Below, one piece after another: positions 16,917 through 25,697 of a DNA stretch of 64,000 bases (position 1 is the stretch's first letter; each line of letters begins with the position of its first letter). This DNA is from an uncultured Eubacteriales bacterium (GTDB taxonomy: Bacteria; Bacillota; Clostridia; Christensenellales; Aristaeellaceae). The stretch covers positions 1-64,000 of the forward strand of contig CADBEB010000011.1 in the NCBI GenBank assembly GCA_902793605.1. Reading direction: 5' to 3'. A model generated the notes under the pieces. The model saw nothing but the letters and a program-made list of their open reading frames with translations. It had not been told where the DNA came from and ran no database searches. The position numbers and the translations under genes are program-made.

Positions 16917-16925
16917 TGATATAAT
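16917..16925 (+). promoter_or_regulatory. Extended -10 promoter of the coiled-coil gene
   Basis: TGATATAAT: TG, one base, perfect TATAAT (16920-16925). No good -35 at 17 bases. Confidence 0.55.
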
Positions 16926-16981
16926 ATTAATAAATGGTTTTAAAATATCATATCAGGTTCAACCAGACAGGAGGAAAGAAG

Positions 16982-18106
16982 ATGCAGAAAAATACCGGCA
17001 CCGTGATCATTGCCCTGCTTGCTGTTCTTGCGATCGTTTTTGCCATCCTGTTCCTTACCGGAAATGGGAAAATCGGCGCACTGAACAAAGAAAAAGACGA
17101 CCTGAACGCCCAGGTGGAAACGCTGACCGCTGATGCTGCGAAAGCTGCGGACGAGTCAGCGGCGAAACTGGATGAGGTAACCGGGGAAAAGGATGACCTG
17201 GCCGCCCGGCTGGAGACAGCTGTGAAGGAAAAGGAGGACATAACTGCACAGCTGGGAGCAGCTGCAAAGGAGAGGGAGGAGCTGACTGCACAGCTGGAGG
17301 CGGCTGCAAAGGAAAAGGAGGACCTGACTGCACAGCTGGAGGCGGCTGCAAAGGAGAAGGATGACCTGACCATGCAGCTGGAGACAGCGACGAAAGAGAA
17401 AGATGACCTGAACATTCGGCTGGAGACGGAGAAGACTGAATCTGCAAAGGCTTCGGAAGATGCGGCGGCAAAGCTGGCTGCGGCGGCTAAACAGAGCGAA
17501 GACCTGACGACCCAGCTGAAGACGCAGAAGGCTGACGCTGCGAAGGCCGCCGAGGAAGCCGCGGCAAAGCTGGATGAGGCAATAAAGCAGAATGAGGATC
17601 TGACAGCGCAGATGGAGTCGCAGAAGACCGATGCCGCGAAGGCAAAAGACGATGCGGCCAAGGTGCTGAAGGCTGCCGAGGATAAAGCGGCCGAGGCGGC
17701 GAAGGCAGCAGACGCGACGATTGCCGATCTGACAGCTCAGGTTGAGAAGCTGAAGACAGACGGAGAGGCTGCCCTGAAAGGCGCTGCGGATCAGGCGAAG
17801 AAGGATGCGGAAAAGGCAAAGAGTGAAGCCCAGGCAAAGATCGACAGCCTGACGAAAGACCTGGAAAAGGTGAAGACGGAAGCTCAGACGAAGATTGACA
17901 GTCTGACGAAAGATGCTGAAAAGGCTGCAAAGGACGCAGAAGGCAAGATCCGGAAGCTGACTGAAGAAAACGAGTTGTTGAAGAAGGCATCCGATTTTGC
18001 AGGTATGGATGAAAAGACCTTGACGGAAGTTTTCAAAAAGATTGCTCCGGTGCTTGAAAAGTTCGGCTATAAAGTCTCGCTGACCAAGGAAGCTGTCAGC
18101 AACTGA
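16982..18106 (+). CDS. Membrane-anchored coiled-coil protein
   Basis: ATG 16982 follows AGGAGGAAAGAAG; in-frame codons upstream of it are ignored. One N-terminal transmembrane helix (VIIALLAVLAIVFAILFLTG, residues about 8-27) is followed by some 310 residues of almost unbroken coiled coil rich in Ala, Lys, Glu and Asp. Residues 84-153 are five copies of a 14-residue repeat of the type KEDLTAQLEAAAKE. The C-terminus (SDFAGMDEKTLTEVFKKIAPVLEKFGYKVS) is a small non-coiled domain. It is probably a signal-anchored protein with a rod reaching from the membrane. A terminator follows, so it is a single-gene unit. Similar low-complexity proteins give false hits to tropomyosin-like families. Confidence 0.7.
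   Translation: MQKNTGTVIIALLAVLAIVFAILFLTGNGKIGALNKEKDDLNAQVETLTADAAKAADESAAKLDEVTGEKDDLAARLETAVKEKEDITAQLGAAAKEREELTAQLEAAAKEKEDLTAQLEAAAKEKDDLTMQLETATKEKDDLNIRLETEKTESAKASEDAAAKLAAAAKQSEDLTTQLKTQKADAAKAAEEAAAKLDEAIKQNEDLTAQMESQKTDAAKAKDDAAKVLKAAEDKAAEAAKAADATIADLTAQVEKLKTDGEAALKGAADQAKKDAEKAKSEAQAKIDSLTKDLEKVKTEAQTKIDSLTKDAEKAAKDAEGKIRKLTEENELLKKASDFAGMDEKTLTEVFKKIAPVLEKFGYKVSLTKEAVSN
17231..17440 (+). repeat. Five tandem 42-bp coiled-coil repeats
   Basis: Units start at 17231, 17273, 17315, 17357 and 17399. Units 2 and 3 are nearly identical in DNA, the outer ones diverge. Each encodes two heptads, so gain or loss of a unit keeps the coiled-coil register. Confidence 0.75.
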
Positions 18107-18126
18107 TCTTCTTTGAAAGTTAAAGG

Positions 18127-18164
18127 AACCGGCTTGTTTCATACGTGGAGCAGGCCGGTTTTTC
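18127..18164 (+). terminator. Terminator of the coiled-coil gene
   Basis: AACCGGCTTG pairs with CAGGCCGGTT (one G-T pair) around a 14-base loop and runs into TTTTTC. Confidence 0.8.
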
Positions 18165-18193
18165 TTGCTTTTTCGGGGAATATGGGATAAAAT
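18165..18193 (+). promoter_or_regulatory. Promoter of rplI-dnaB-yhaM
   Basis: TTGCTT (18165-18170), 17-base spacer, TAAAAT (18188-18193), starting directly after the upstream terminator. The leader to rplI is about 120 bases and shows no clear known regulator. Confidence 0.6.
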
Positions 18194-18319
18194 CATAAAG
18201 ATAGGAACGCAGATGAACGCTGCCGGTGACACGGGAAGCGAAACGGAGTTCCAAAGAACAACAAAGCACAACCAGCAGCAGCGAAGTTGCGCGACAATTG
18301 TGAATTGAGGAAAACGAAG

Positions 18320-18772
18320 ATGAAGGTTGTACTGCTGAAAGATGTCAAAAACGTGGGCAAACGGGATGATATCCTGACAGTAAGCGACGGATATGCCCGG
18401 AATTTTCTTTTCCCCCAGAAACTCGCCGCGGAAGCGACCCCCGGTGCGCTGAAGGAGATCCAGCGCAAGCGCGCGGCACAGGATGCCCGGGAGGCGGAAT
18501 TGCTGGCCGAGGCGAAGCAGAAAGCCGAGGCTCTTAAGGGCAAGGTCATTGCGCTGGAGGTCAAGTGCGGCGAAAAGGGACGGCTGTACGGTTCCGTGAC
18601 TTCGGCCGAAGTGGCCGAAGCCCTGGAGAAGCAGCACGGCGTAAAGGTGGATAAGCGGAAAATCGATATCGGCGAGCCGATCCGGGAAACCGGGATCCGC
18701 ACGATCTCCGTGTGGCTGTATTCCGGCGTGACCACGCCGATGCAGCTGGATGTTCAGCCCATCAAGAAATAA
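18320..18772 (+). CDS. rplI: 50S ribosomal protein L9
   Basis: Binds 23S rRNA in the large subunit. The 150 residues have the compact N-terminal domain with [27 protein letters not shown] and the long connecting helix, then the C-terminal domain with [21 protein letters not shown] 18320 begins the standard MKVVLL N-terminus after TTGAGG; codons upstream are not used. dnaB starts 20 bases after the stop. Confidence 0.96.
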   Translation: MKVVLLKDVKNVGKRDDILTVSDGYARNFLFPQKLAAEATPGALKEIQRKRAAQDAREAELLAEAKQKAEALKGKVIALEVKCGEKGRLYGSVTSAEVAEALEKQHGVKVDKRKIDIGEPIRETGIRTISVWLYSGVTTPMQLDVQPIKK

Positions 18773-18791
18773 AGTTGGAACAAAACGGATC

Positions 18792-20159
18792 ATGGAGATA
18801 AGGGATGAAGCGCGGGGAATGCTCCCGCCGAACAGCATGGAGGCTGAAATCAGCGTCCTGGGCGCTATGCTCCAGGACAGCATTGCTGTACAGCGGGCGA
18901 CCGAGCAGCTGAAACCCGAAGACTTTTACCAGCCGGAACACAGGGAACTCTTCCAGACGATGGCGGACCTGAACCGCCGCCAGGCGCCGATCGACCTGAC
19001 GACGCTGCAGGCTGAGCTTTCCCGCAAGGGGACGCTGGAAGGCGTCGGCGGCCTGCGGTACCTGATGAAGATTGTATCGGACGTACCCACCGCGGCAAAT
19101 GTCCACTCCTATATCGCGATCGTCCGGGAGAAGAGTATCCTGCGCAGGCTGATCAACGCATGCAGCACGATCTCGAAGGACAGTTACAGCCAGCAGAAGG
19201 AAGTGCCGGCGATCTTGTCCGACGCGGAAAAGGCGATCTTTGACATTGTCATGAACCAGCATGAGGGCGAGGCCCTCAAACCGATCAGTGAAGTGATCGT
19301 GAACACCCTGGATCAGATCCAGGAACTGGACCGCCTTAAGGGCGAGATTGCCGGTGTGCCGACGGGGTTCATCGACCTGGACCGGCTGCTGACCGGACTT
19401 CATCCCGGCGAGCTGATCGTCGTCGGCGCGCGGCCGGCTATGGGAAAAACCTCCTTTGCGATGAACGTTGCCGAGCACGCCGCCCTGAACAAGGGCAAAG
19501 TCACCGCGGTCTTTACCCTGGAGATGCCGCGGGAACAGATTGCTATGAGGATGCTCTGCTCCGATGCACGGGTGGATATGCAGCGTGTACGGCGCGGAAC
19601 CCTCCGGGATGAGGATTGGGAGAAGATCTCAAAGACTCTTGGGCCGCTGACCGCAGCACCGATGTATATTGACGATACCGCTGCCATTACCCCCACACAG
19701 CTGAGGTCCAGGTGCCGCCAGCTGAAGATGGACAAAGGCCTGGACCTGGTCGTGGTCGATTACCTGGGCCTGATGCGGGCGGACGGGAAAACGGAGAACC
19801 GGCAGCTCGAAGTCAGTGAGATCAGCCGGCAGCTGAAGGCAATCGCCCTGGAGCTGAAGATTCCGATCGTGGCCTGTGCGCAGCTGAGCCGCGCGAACAA
19901 GGACCGGATCGACAAACGCCCGATGCTGAGCGATCTGCGCGATTCCGGTTCCATCGAACAGGATGCGGATGTGGTCATGTTCCTGCACCGGGAGGAATAC
20001 TACAACAAGGAGACCGAGGATAAGAACATCGGTGAGGTGATCGTTTCCAAACAAAGGAGCGGACCTCTCGGGACGGTTAAGCTTGCCTGGCTGAGCGAAT
20101 ATACAACTTTCGCGAACCTCGCAGCGGATCAGGGACCGTCGGGCGGAGCACCCTTTTGA
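18792..20159 (+). CDS. dnaB: Replicative DNA helicase DnaB (DnaC in Bacillus)
   Basis: The hexameric 5'-3' helicase of the replication fork. Order: N-terminal domain (PPNSMEAEISVLGAM), linker, and RecA-like ATPase with Walker A GARPAMGKTS (from residue 214 or so), TLEMP, Walker B VVVDYLGLM and DLRDSGSIEQDAD. ATG 18792 gives the normal 455-residue length; the frame is open 14 codons further upstream, inside rplI, but without a ribosome site. The rplI-dnaB order is common in Firmicutes. Confidence 0.95.
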   Translation: MEIRDEARGMLPPNSMEAEISVLGAMLQDSIAVQRATEQLKPEDFYQPEHRELFQTMADLNRRQAPIDLTTLQAELSRKGTLEGVGGLRYLMKIVSDVPTAANVHSYIAIVREKSILRRLINACSTISKDSYSQQKEVPAILSDAEKAIFDIVMNQHEGEALKPISEVIVNTLDQIQELDRLKGEIAGVPTGFIDLDRLLTGLHPGELIVVGARPAMGKTSFAMNVAEHAALNKGKVTAVFTLEMPREQIAMRMLCSDARVDMQRVRRGTLRDEDWEKISKTLGPLTAAPMYIDDTAAITPTQLRSRCRQLKMDKGLDLVVVDYLGLMRADGKTENRQLEVSEISRQLKAIALELKIPIVACAQLSRANKDRIDKRPMLSDLRDSGSIEQDADVVMFLHREEYYNKETEDKNIGEVIVSKQRSGPLGTVKLAWLSEYTTFANLAADQGPSGGAPF

Positions 20160-20178
20160 TCTCATGGGAGGTTTTTAA

Positions 20179-21138
20179 ATGGAGAACTACACCGTCTGCC
20201 AGCTGCAGAAGGATATGCGCTATGAAGGCTTCCTGCTGATCCGCTCTGCGGAGAAGCGGAAGGACAGCAAGGGCAACGACTACGTCGACATGAACCTGAC
20301 CGATCGCACCGGGGAGATCAACTGCAAGATCTGGAACTGGGATCCCGAGGCGGAGGCGCCGGTAGCCGGAACACCGGTCAAGGTCCGCGGGCTGATCCAG
20401 GAATACAACGGACGGCTCCAGCTGCGCGTTGAGAAATGGCGCCCGGCGACAGACGAGGATCCCGTGGATATGAACAGCCTGGTGCCCTGCGCCCCCCGCA
20501 AGCCGGAGGAGATGCTGCAGGAGATCCGGGAAACGATCGATGCCTTTGAAAATGAGGATCTCCGCAAACTGGCGCAGGGGATGCTGGAGATCGCCGGAGA
20601 ACGGCTTGCCTGGTTCCCGGCGGCACAGCGGATGCATCACGCGGAGCGCAGCGGTCTCCTGCACCATACGACAGATATGCTGCGCCTGGCGCGGAACCTG
20701 CTGGAGGTGTATCCCTGGCTGAACCGGGACCTGCTGCTGGCTGGCGTGATCATCCACGACCTGGGCAAGATCGAGGAGATGAAGAGTGACAGGACCGGAA
20801 ACGTGACGGACTACACGCGGGACGGGCAGCTGCTGGGCCATCTGGTCCGCGGGATCACGAACCTGAACCGCGTTGCCGAGAAGGCCGGTGTAACCGGAGA
20901 AGCTCTTGTGCTGCTGGAGCATATGCTGCTGAGTCATCACGGCGAGAGCGAATACGGAAGTCCAAAGCCTCCGATGTTTCCGGAGGCGGAGGCGCTTCAC
21001 TGGATTGATATCCTGGACGCGCGGATGAATACCATGAAGACCGCGACGGACAAGACCCCGCCCGGCGCCTTCAGCGAGAAGATCTTCAGCCTGGACAGAC
21101 GGATCTATCATCCGCTCTATCACCAGGGCGCTGAATGA
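20179..21138 (+). CDS. yhaM: 3'-5' exoribonuclease YhaM family
   Basis: A cytoplasmic nuclease of Gram-positive bacteria that trims RNA 3' ends. An N-terminal OB-fold (residues about 8-100: GFLLIRSAEKR, DLTDRTGEINCKIW) is followed by an HD domain with H-Q/M...HH and the metal pair His193-Asp194 in GVIIHDLGK, then LLSHHGESEYGSPKPP. Length (319) is typical. The ATG follows GGGAGG and lies 20 bases behind dnaB in the same operon. Confidence 0.92.
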   Translation: MENYTVCQLQKDMRYEGFLLIRSAEKRKDSKGNDYVDMNLTDRTGEINCKIWNWDPEAEAPVAGTPVKVRGLIQEYNGRLQLRVEKWRPATDEDPVDMNSLVPCAPRKPEEMLQEIRETIDAFENEDLRKLAQGMLEIAGERLAWFPAAQRMHHAERSGLLHHTTDMLRLARNLLEVYPWLNRDLLLAGVIIHDLGKIEEMKSDRTGNVTDYTRDGQLLGHLVRGITNLNRVAEKAGVTGEALVLLEHMLLSHHGESEYGSPKPPMFPEAEALHWIDILDARMNTMKTATDKTPPGAFSEKIFSLDRRIYHPLYHQGAE

Positions 21139-21223
21139 AACGGAAGAAAACAGGCCGGCGCTTCGTCTGATGAATGAAGCAGGCTGATGACCGGTGAACT
21201 AATTCAGGATGGAGGAATGAATC

Positions 21224-22063
21224 ATGTGGAAAAAACGGATTCTGTGTCTGGTACTGGTGGTTTGCGCCGCCCTGGTGATGACTGCCTGCCAGCAGAAAGA
21301 AACCTTCCCGACCTCTCCTGTGCAGCAGGAACAGACGCAGCAGCAGGAAGCGCCGGCGCAGAACGAGCAGAACATCTTCGGAGATACGCCGGTTCCGCAG
21401 CAGATCAACTTTGATGACGGCTCCTATGATCCGACATCCGAGGAAGGCGGCAATGAGGAGATGCTTCCCATCGACCAGACGGCCGCGGACGGGACGACGC
21501 CCGCGCCGACGATGAAGAGTGAATACGCCGGGGCGACACCTGTGCTGATCGATCCGATCGACAAGCCTACGCCCACGCCGCTTCCGAAGCTGGCTTTTAC
21601 CTATGCCACCTACGAGGCGCCGGCGCTGCATCTCACCTTTGAAGCGCCTGCCGGCTGGCTGCCGGACGACAGTGCCGCGGATACCTACAAGCTGACCAAT
21701 CCGGATCCGTCCATGGATTATCCGGCGACCCTGTCCATCCGGCTGGTCCCGGTCAGCAAGAACTACAACAAGAACGAGCTGATCAAGGAAGTCAAGAGTG
21801 CGCTGGACACGATCGGCAGCGAAGGATTCCAGAAGTTTGAGCGCTCCAATACCGCCGGACGGAAGTTCATGAACTCCGACGGGATTTACGCCAACTATTC
21901 CGGCACGACCACCGACAACGTCAAGGTGGCAGGCCGTATCATCATCTCCTGCTCCGACAAGATGCTCTACATCCTCAATGTGAGCTATCCGCAGGGATAT
22001 ACCAAGACGTATGTGGACGGCGTGTACGACAAGTTCCGCCACTCCGTCAAGACCACCAACTGA
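21224..22063 (+). CDS. Lipoprotein with PsbP/Mog1-like C-terminal domain
   Basis: ATG 21224 follows GGAGG. The signal peptide ends in a lipobox (VMTAC, Cys22), so it should be lipidated and held on the outer face of the membrane. A Gln/Pro/Glu-rich linker (residues 23-125) leads to a C-terminal domain of about 150 residues with FEAPAGWLPDD, typical of the PsbP/Mog1-like fold that several exported clostridial lipoproteins carry. The fold is inferred from a short motif. The gene stands between yhaM and the SdrD B-like protein. Confidence 0.65.
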   Translation: MWKKRILCLVLVVCAALVMTACQQKETFPTSPVQQEQTQQQEAPAQNEQNIFGDTPVPQQINFDDGSYDPTSEEGGNEEMLPIDQTAADGTTPAPTMKSEYAGATPVLIDPIDKPTPTPLPKLAFTYATYEAPALHLTFEAPAGWLPDDSAADTYKLTNPDPSMDYPATLSIRLVPVSKNYNKNELIKEVKSALDTIGSEGFQKFERSNTAGRKFMNSDGIYANYSGTTTDNVKVAGRIIISCSDKMLYILNVSYPQGYTKTYVDGVYDKFRHSVKTTN

Positions 22064-22082
22064 TCCCCTGCGGGTGATCAGT
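22059..22082 (+). other. Stem-loop at the lipoprotein stop codon
   Basis: ACTGATC and GATCAGT pair perfectly, extended by CCC/GGG with one bulged base. The TGA stop lies in the left arm. No T-tract follows, so it may be an mRNA 3' stabiliser or part of a weak terminator with the nearby ACGCGCT/AGCGCGT repeat (22094-22122). Confidence 0.45.
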
Positions 22083-22147
22083 ATCAATACCGGACGCGCT
22101 CTCCATTATTCGGACAGCGCGTTCGACTATGCTTCCGGGAGGCCTTT

Positions 22148-25100
22148 TTGAAAATGAATCTGGGAAAACGGCTTATTGCCTGTCTGCTTGTCATGATGCT
22201 GGTCTGCGGGATGATCACCGTGTCTTCCGCAGCTGTCGCCACGCTCGGAATCTACTTTTGCGGCGTGCGGACCGCGGCGGACGGAACGAAGGTGACCGTC
22301 AGGCTGGCCGGTCAGTTCCGCGTGCTGCAGAATGGCCGGGAAGCCGGTACCATCGACGCCGGCAAGACGACCGTGACGCTTCCGGAAACCGGACGGGTCA
22401 GAATCGTTCCGCTGCCGGAGACAATTTCTCCTGAGTGGGACCTGAGCACAGCATACTGCGAAGTGGAACCGGAAGCGGGCGGAACAACAACTGTTCCGGT
22501 AATCGTCTACCCGCTGAAGGAAAAGGCCGAGGCAACACCCGAACCTCAGGCTGCGGAGACTGAAAAGGAGAAGAAGGACAGCGGGGAAAAGACCGGCGAC
22601 GACGAGACCGTTGATGACGAAACCGGTGAGGACACGACGATTGTGACGCCGCCGGAAGATGTGGAGGAAGAAAACGAGCCGGCGGTTGAAGTCGAGGCAG
22701 GCCCGACACCGACGCTCCCGCCGGTGGATCCGAAATACCTGGAACCGACCCCCGAACCGGACAAATCCACACTCCATATCAGCGGCCAGTGCTGGTTTGA
22801 CGAAACAGGGGACGGTCTTTTCGTAAACGGCGAGCCGACCCTGCCCGGGATCAGGATCGAACTGGACGGTGTACGGAGCGGCGTACATTATGAGACCTAT
22901 TCCGGCGCGGACGGAAACTGGTGCTTTGACAACCTGTCGCCGGCCCTGTACAACATCACCATCACGATGCCGGACGGCATGATGTTTACCAAACTCTCCA
23001 AGAAGGGCGGAAAACGCTCGATCATCACAAGCGGGACCAGCAGGCAGATCGACCTGAACGACAAGGAAAGCCGGGACCATTTGTATATCGGTTTCACCTG
23101 GGCAGGCGAGATCAAAGGCCGCTGCTTCCTGGACGCAAACTATAACGGAATGTACGACGAAGGCGAGCTGCCAATGCCCGGTGTTAAGATCTGTGCCCTC
23201 AAGTCGATGGATGAGGAGGCAGCCAAGACCTTCTCCGGTGAAGACGGCACCTTCGTCCTGACGGGTCTGCGCGGGTATACCTACAGGATGCGTGTGGTGC
23301 TGCCGGAGGACGGCAGCGACTTTACCCGCACTGTCAGCGATCCCCTCGGCAACCACTTCAAGTCCAGGCCCGGCCGGCGGGAGAACTTCTGGGACAACTT
23401 CGTGCTGAAGGAAGCCCAGACGCGCGAGATGAATGTCGGCGTGATCTATCCCGGCAGCATCACCGGCACCGTATATTACGACAACGACTTCTCCGCTGAC
23501 AAATCGGGGAATGAGAAGATCGTTTCCGGATTCCTAGTGGGCCTGTATGACGAAAACGGCAACGTGGCTGCAATGGACAAGACCAACGTCAAAGGCAAGT
23601 ATGAACTTTCCAAGCTGGTCCCCGGCAACTATACGCTCCATGTAACCGCAACAAAGGGATATGCCTTCACCAAACTGGGCGAGGGCAACGTGATCGTGAA
23701 CCGCACCGGCGGCGAGGGCTTCTCCGAACCATTCTTCCTGGCACTGGGCGAGAACCGAACGAACATGGATATCGGTATGATCCAGCCGGGTACTGTGGAA
23801 GGTTCCGTCTTTGCGGACCGTAACGACAATGGCATCCGGGACGACGGTGAGAACGGGCTGCCCGGTGTTGCCGTCCGCCTGATTGACGAGGAGACCGGTG
23901 AAGAGGCATTCCGGGCCGACCTCAGCGAGAACGGACAGTATCTGTTTGATGCGGTCATGCCTGGCAGGTATCATCTTGAATACATCCTGCCCGAGAATGC
24001 CGTATTTGCCCGGATGGTGGCCGGCGGCAACACGATCTCCGGTCACGACGGTGTGGGCGAAAGTGAATCGTTCAGCTTCGCTTCCGGTGCGACTGTGCAG
24101 GGACCGGAATGCGGCGTACTGACCCTGGGCAGGATTGACGGCCTTGCATACCACGACCGCAACGGCAACGGGATCCGGGACGACGACGAGGAAGCGCTTG
24201 CCGGCATGACACTGACGCTGACACCTTCCAGGTCCGAACTGGAAGAGATCACCGTCACGACGCAGGACGACGGTACTTATGCGCTCGAGGCGCTGCGTCC
24301 GGATACCTGGACGCTGACCGTGACCTGTCCTGACAAGAACGTGCTGAGTCGGACAGACAGCATCAAACTGCCCCTGACGGCTGGAAAGAACACCCAGGAC
24401 GTCGGCCTGGACGTGGCCATGGGTGCGCAGTGGAATGACCAGAAACTCGGCGCGGTCATCCCGGCTTCGCTGAGCGGGCAGGTCTGGATGGACGAGAACA
24501 ACAACGGGCTCTTTGATGAGGGCGAGAGCACGCCGGCCGGTCTGGAGATCACGGTGACTGACGATCTGACCGGCAAGGTCTTCGATGTCCTGCGGACCGA
24601 TGAGGAAGGCCGCTTCTCGACCTCCGGCATGATCCCGGGCAACTTCACTGTATCCTTCCCGCTGGATGAGCGTACCATCGCTCCGAAACCGGGAGACAGC
24701 AACTTTACCGAGGAAGGCGGCAAGCTGGTCGTCAGCGGGATTGCCCTGGAGGAAGACGAAGCGAAGGAAGGCCTGCTGCTGGGTATCGTCCGCTATACCT
24801 CGATCGGCGGCGGTGTCTGGATCGATCGCGGTGATACGGTGGATCCGCTTGCCGGTGCGGAAGTACGCCTGCTTGATGAGAGCGGGACCGTACTGCAGAC
24901 GGCAACGACCGGCGGTGATGGCGAATATCTCTTCAGCAACCTGATGCCCGGAACCTATTCGCTGGATGCTTCCATGCCGGAAGGCTGCGTGATCATCGAA
25001 CCGGACGACAGGCGCCTGAATGAAACCCAGATCTCCGTGATCACCCATGCGACCAACCGTAACGGAACATCCGATCCGATCGAGCTGCTCATGGGCGAGG

Positions 25101-25558
25101 ACCAGCGGAAGATGAACATCGGCTGCGTACTGCCGGGACGGATCGGTGACTTCTGTTGGCTGGACCTGGATAAGGACGGCCTGCAGGGCATGGATGAACC
25201 CGGGATTCCGAATGTCCGGATCGAACTGCTGCGAGACGGTGAGTTCATTGCGGAAACAGAGACAGACCAGTATGGCTTCTGGCGGTTTGAAGACCTGTAT
25301 CCTGCAGTCTACACCCTGCGCGTCACCGCGCCGGACGAGGTCGTGGCGACGAAACAGAGGACGGATATCCGGATCATCGCCTCGGTACTCGAAGAGGACG
25401 GAAGCGGGATTTATGAATCCGCCGAGATCCAGGTGGAAAGTGACAAGGCGAATTACAACGCGGATATCGGCTTTATCTGCAAGAAGGACGGCGTGGTACC
25501 GGCCGGAACCGGCGAAGGCAAGAAGCAGATCTGGACCGGCTATAAGGAAGGCGACTGA
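22148..25558 (+). CDS. Large secreted protein with eight SdrD B-like domains
   Basis: A signal peptide (to about residue 33, SSA-AVA) leads to a beta domain, then an acidic linker rich in Glu, Asp, Thr and Pro (residues about 125-215) and eight SdrD B/Cna-B-like domains. Each opens with a G-x-W/F-x-D strand, carries a calcium-type loop such as DRNDNGIRDDGE or DENNNGLFDEGE, and contains a G-x-Y-x-F/L-x-x-L-x-P-G-x-Y motif. Such domains form stiff rods in staphylococcal adhesins. No LPxTG or transmembrane tail is present: it ends GKKQIWTGYKEGD. Start may be TTG 22148 or ATG 22154, both behind GGGAGG. It is probably a surface or matrix protein held by other means. Confidence 0.8.
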   Translation: MKMNLGKRLIACLLVMMLVCGMITVSSAAVATLGIYFCGVRTAADGTKVTVRLAGQFRVLQNGREAGTIDAGKTTVTLPETGRVRIVPLPETISPEWDLSTAYCEVEPEAGGTTTVPVIVYPLKEKAEATPEPQAAETEKEKKDSGEKTGDDETVDDETGEDTTIVTPPEDVEEENEPAVEVEAGPTPTLPPVDPKYLEPTPEPDKSTLHISGQCWFDETGDGLFVNGEPTLPGIRIELDGVRSGVHYETYSGADGNWCFDNLSPALYNITITMPDGMMFTKLSKKGGKRSIITSGTSRQIDLNDKESRDHLYIGFTWAGEIKGRCFLDANYNGMYDEGELPMPGVKICALKSMDEEAAKTFSGEDGTFVLTGLRGYTYRMRVVLPEDGSDFTRTVSDPLGNHFKSRPGRRENFWDNFVLKEAQTREMNVGVIYPGSITGTVYYDNDFSADKSGNEKIVSGFLVGLYDENGNVAAMDKTNVKGKYELSKLVPGNYTLHVTATKGYAFTKLGEGNVIVNRTGGEGFSEPFFLALGENRTNMDIGMIQPGTVEGSVFADRNDNGIRDDGENGLPGVAVRLIDEETGEEAFRADLSENGQYLFDAVMPGRYHLEYILPENAVFARMVAGGNTISGHDGVGESESFSFASGATVQGPECGVLTLGRIDGLAYHDRNGNGIRDDDEEALAGMTLTLTPSRSELEEITVTTQDDGTYALEALRPDTWTLTVTCPDKNVLSRTDSIKLPLTAGKNTQDVGLDVAMGAQWNDQKLGAVIPASLSGQVWMDENNNGLFDEGESTPAGLEITVTDDLTGKVFDVLRTDEEGRFSTSGMIPGNFTVSFPLDERTIAPKPGDSNFTEEGGKLVVSGIALEEDEAKEGLLLGIVRYTSIGGGVWIDRGDTVDPLAGAEVRLLDESGTVLQTATTGGDGEYLFSNLMPGTYSLDASMPEGCVIIEPDDRRLNETQISVITHATNRNGTSDPIELLMGEDQRKMNIGCVLPGRIGDFCWLDLDKDGLQGMDEPGIPNVRIELLRDGEFIAETETDQYGFWRFEDLYPAVYTLRVTAPDEVVATKQRTDIRIIASVLEEDGSGIYESAEIQVESDKANYNADIGFICKKDGVVPAGTGEGKKQIWTGYKEGD

Positions 25559-25589
25559 TCTCCGGTTCGTCCCGGTAAACAGATAATGC

Positions 25590-25618
25590 TTGCAAAAACA
25601 TTACAAAAGTATTAAAAT
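25590..25618 (+). promoter_or_regulatory. Promoter of the L,D-transpeptidase gene
   Basis: TTGCAA (25590-25595), 17-base spacer, TAAAAT (25613-25618). A long hairpin begins at the next base. Confidence 0.65.
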
Positions 25619-25657
25619 AATCTCACTGCATTGAAACAATTTCGATGCGGTGAGATT
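25619..25657 (+). terminator. Long hairpin flush with the promoter
   Basis: AATCTCACTGCAT pairs with ATGCGGTGAGATT (one G-T pair) around a 13-base loop, followed by GTTGTTATT. It is the most likely terminator of the SdrD B-like gene, but it overlaps the transcription start of the next gene. Confidence 0.6.
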
Positions 25658-25697
25658 GTTGTTATTCCGGATATAAAATCAACTCGAGGTGTTCCGA

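Noticed and set aside
17055..18883. Minus-strand Ser/Leu/Cys-rich frames opposite the coiled-coil gene
   Set aside because: They are the mirror of Glu/Lys/Ala repeat codons and have no ribosome site.
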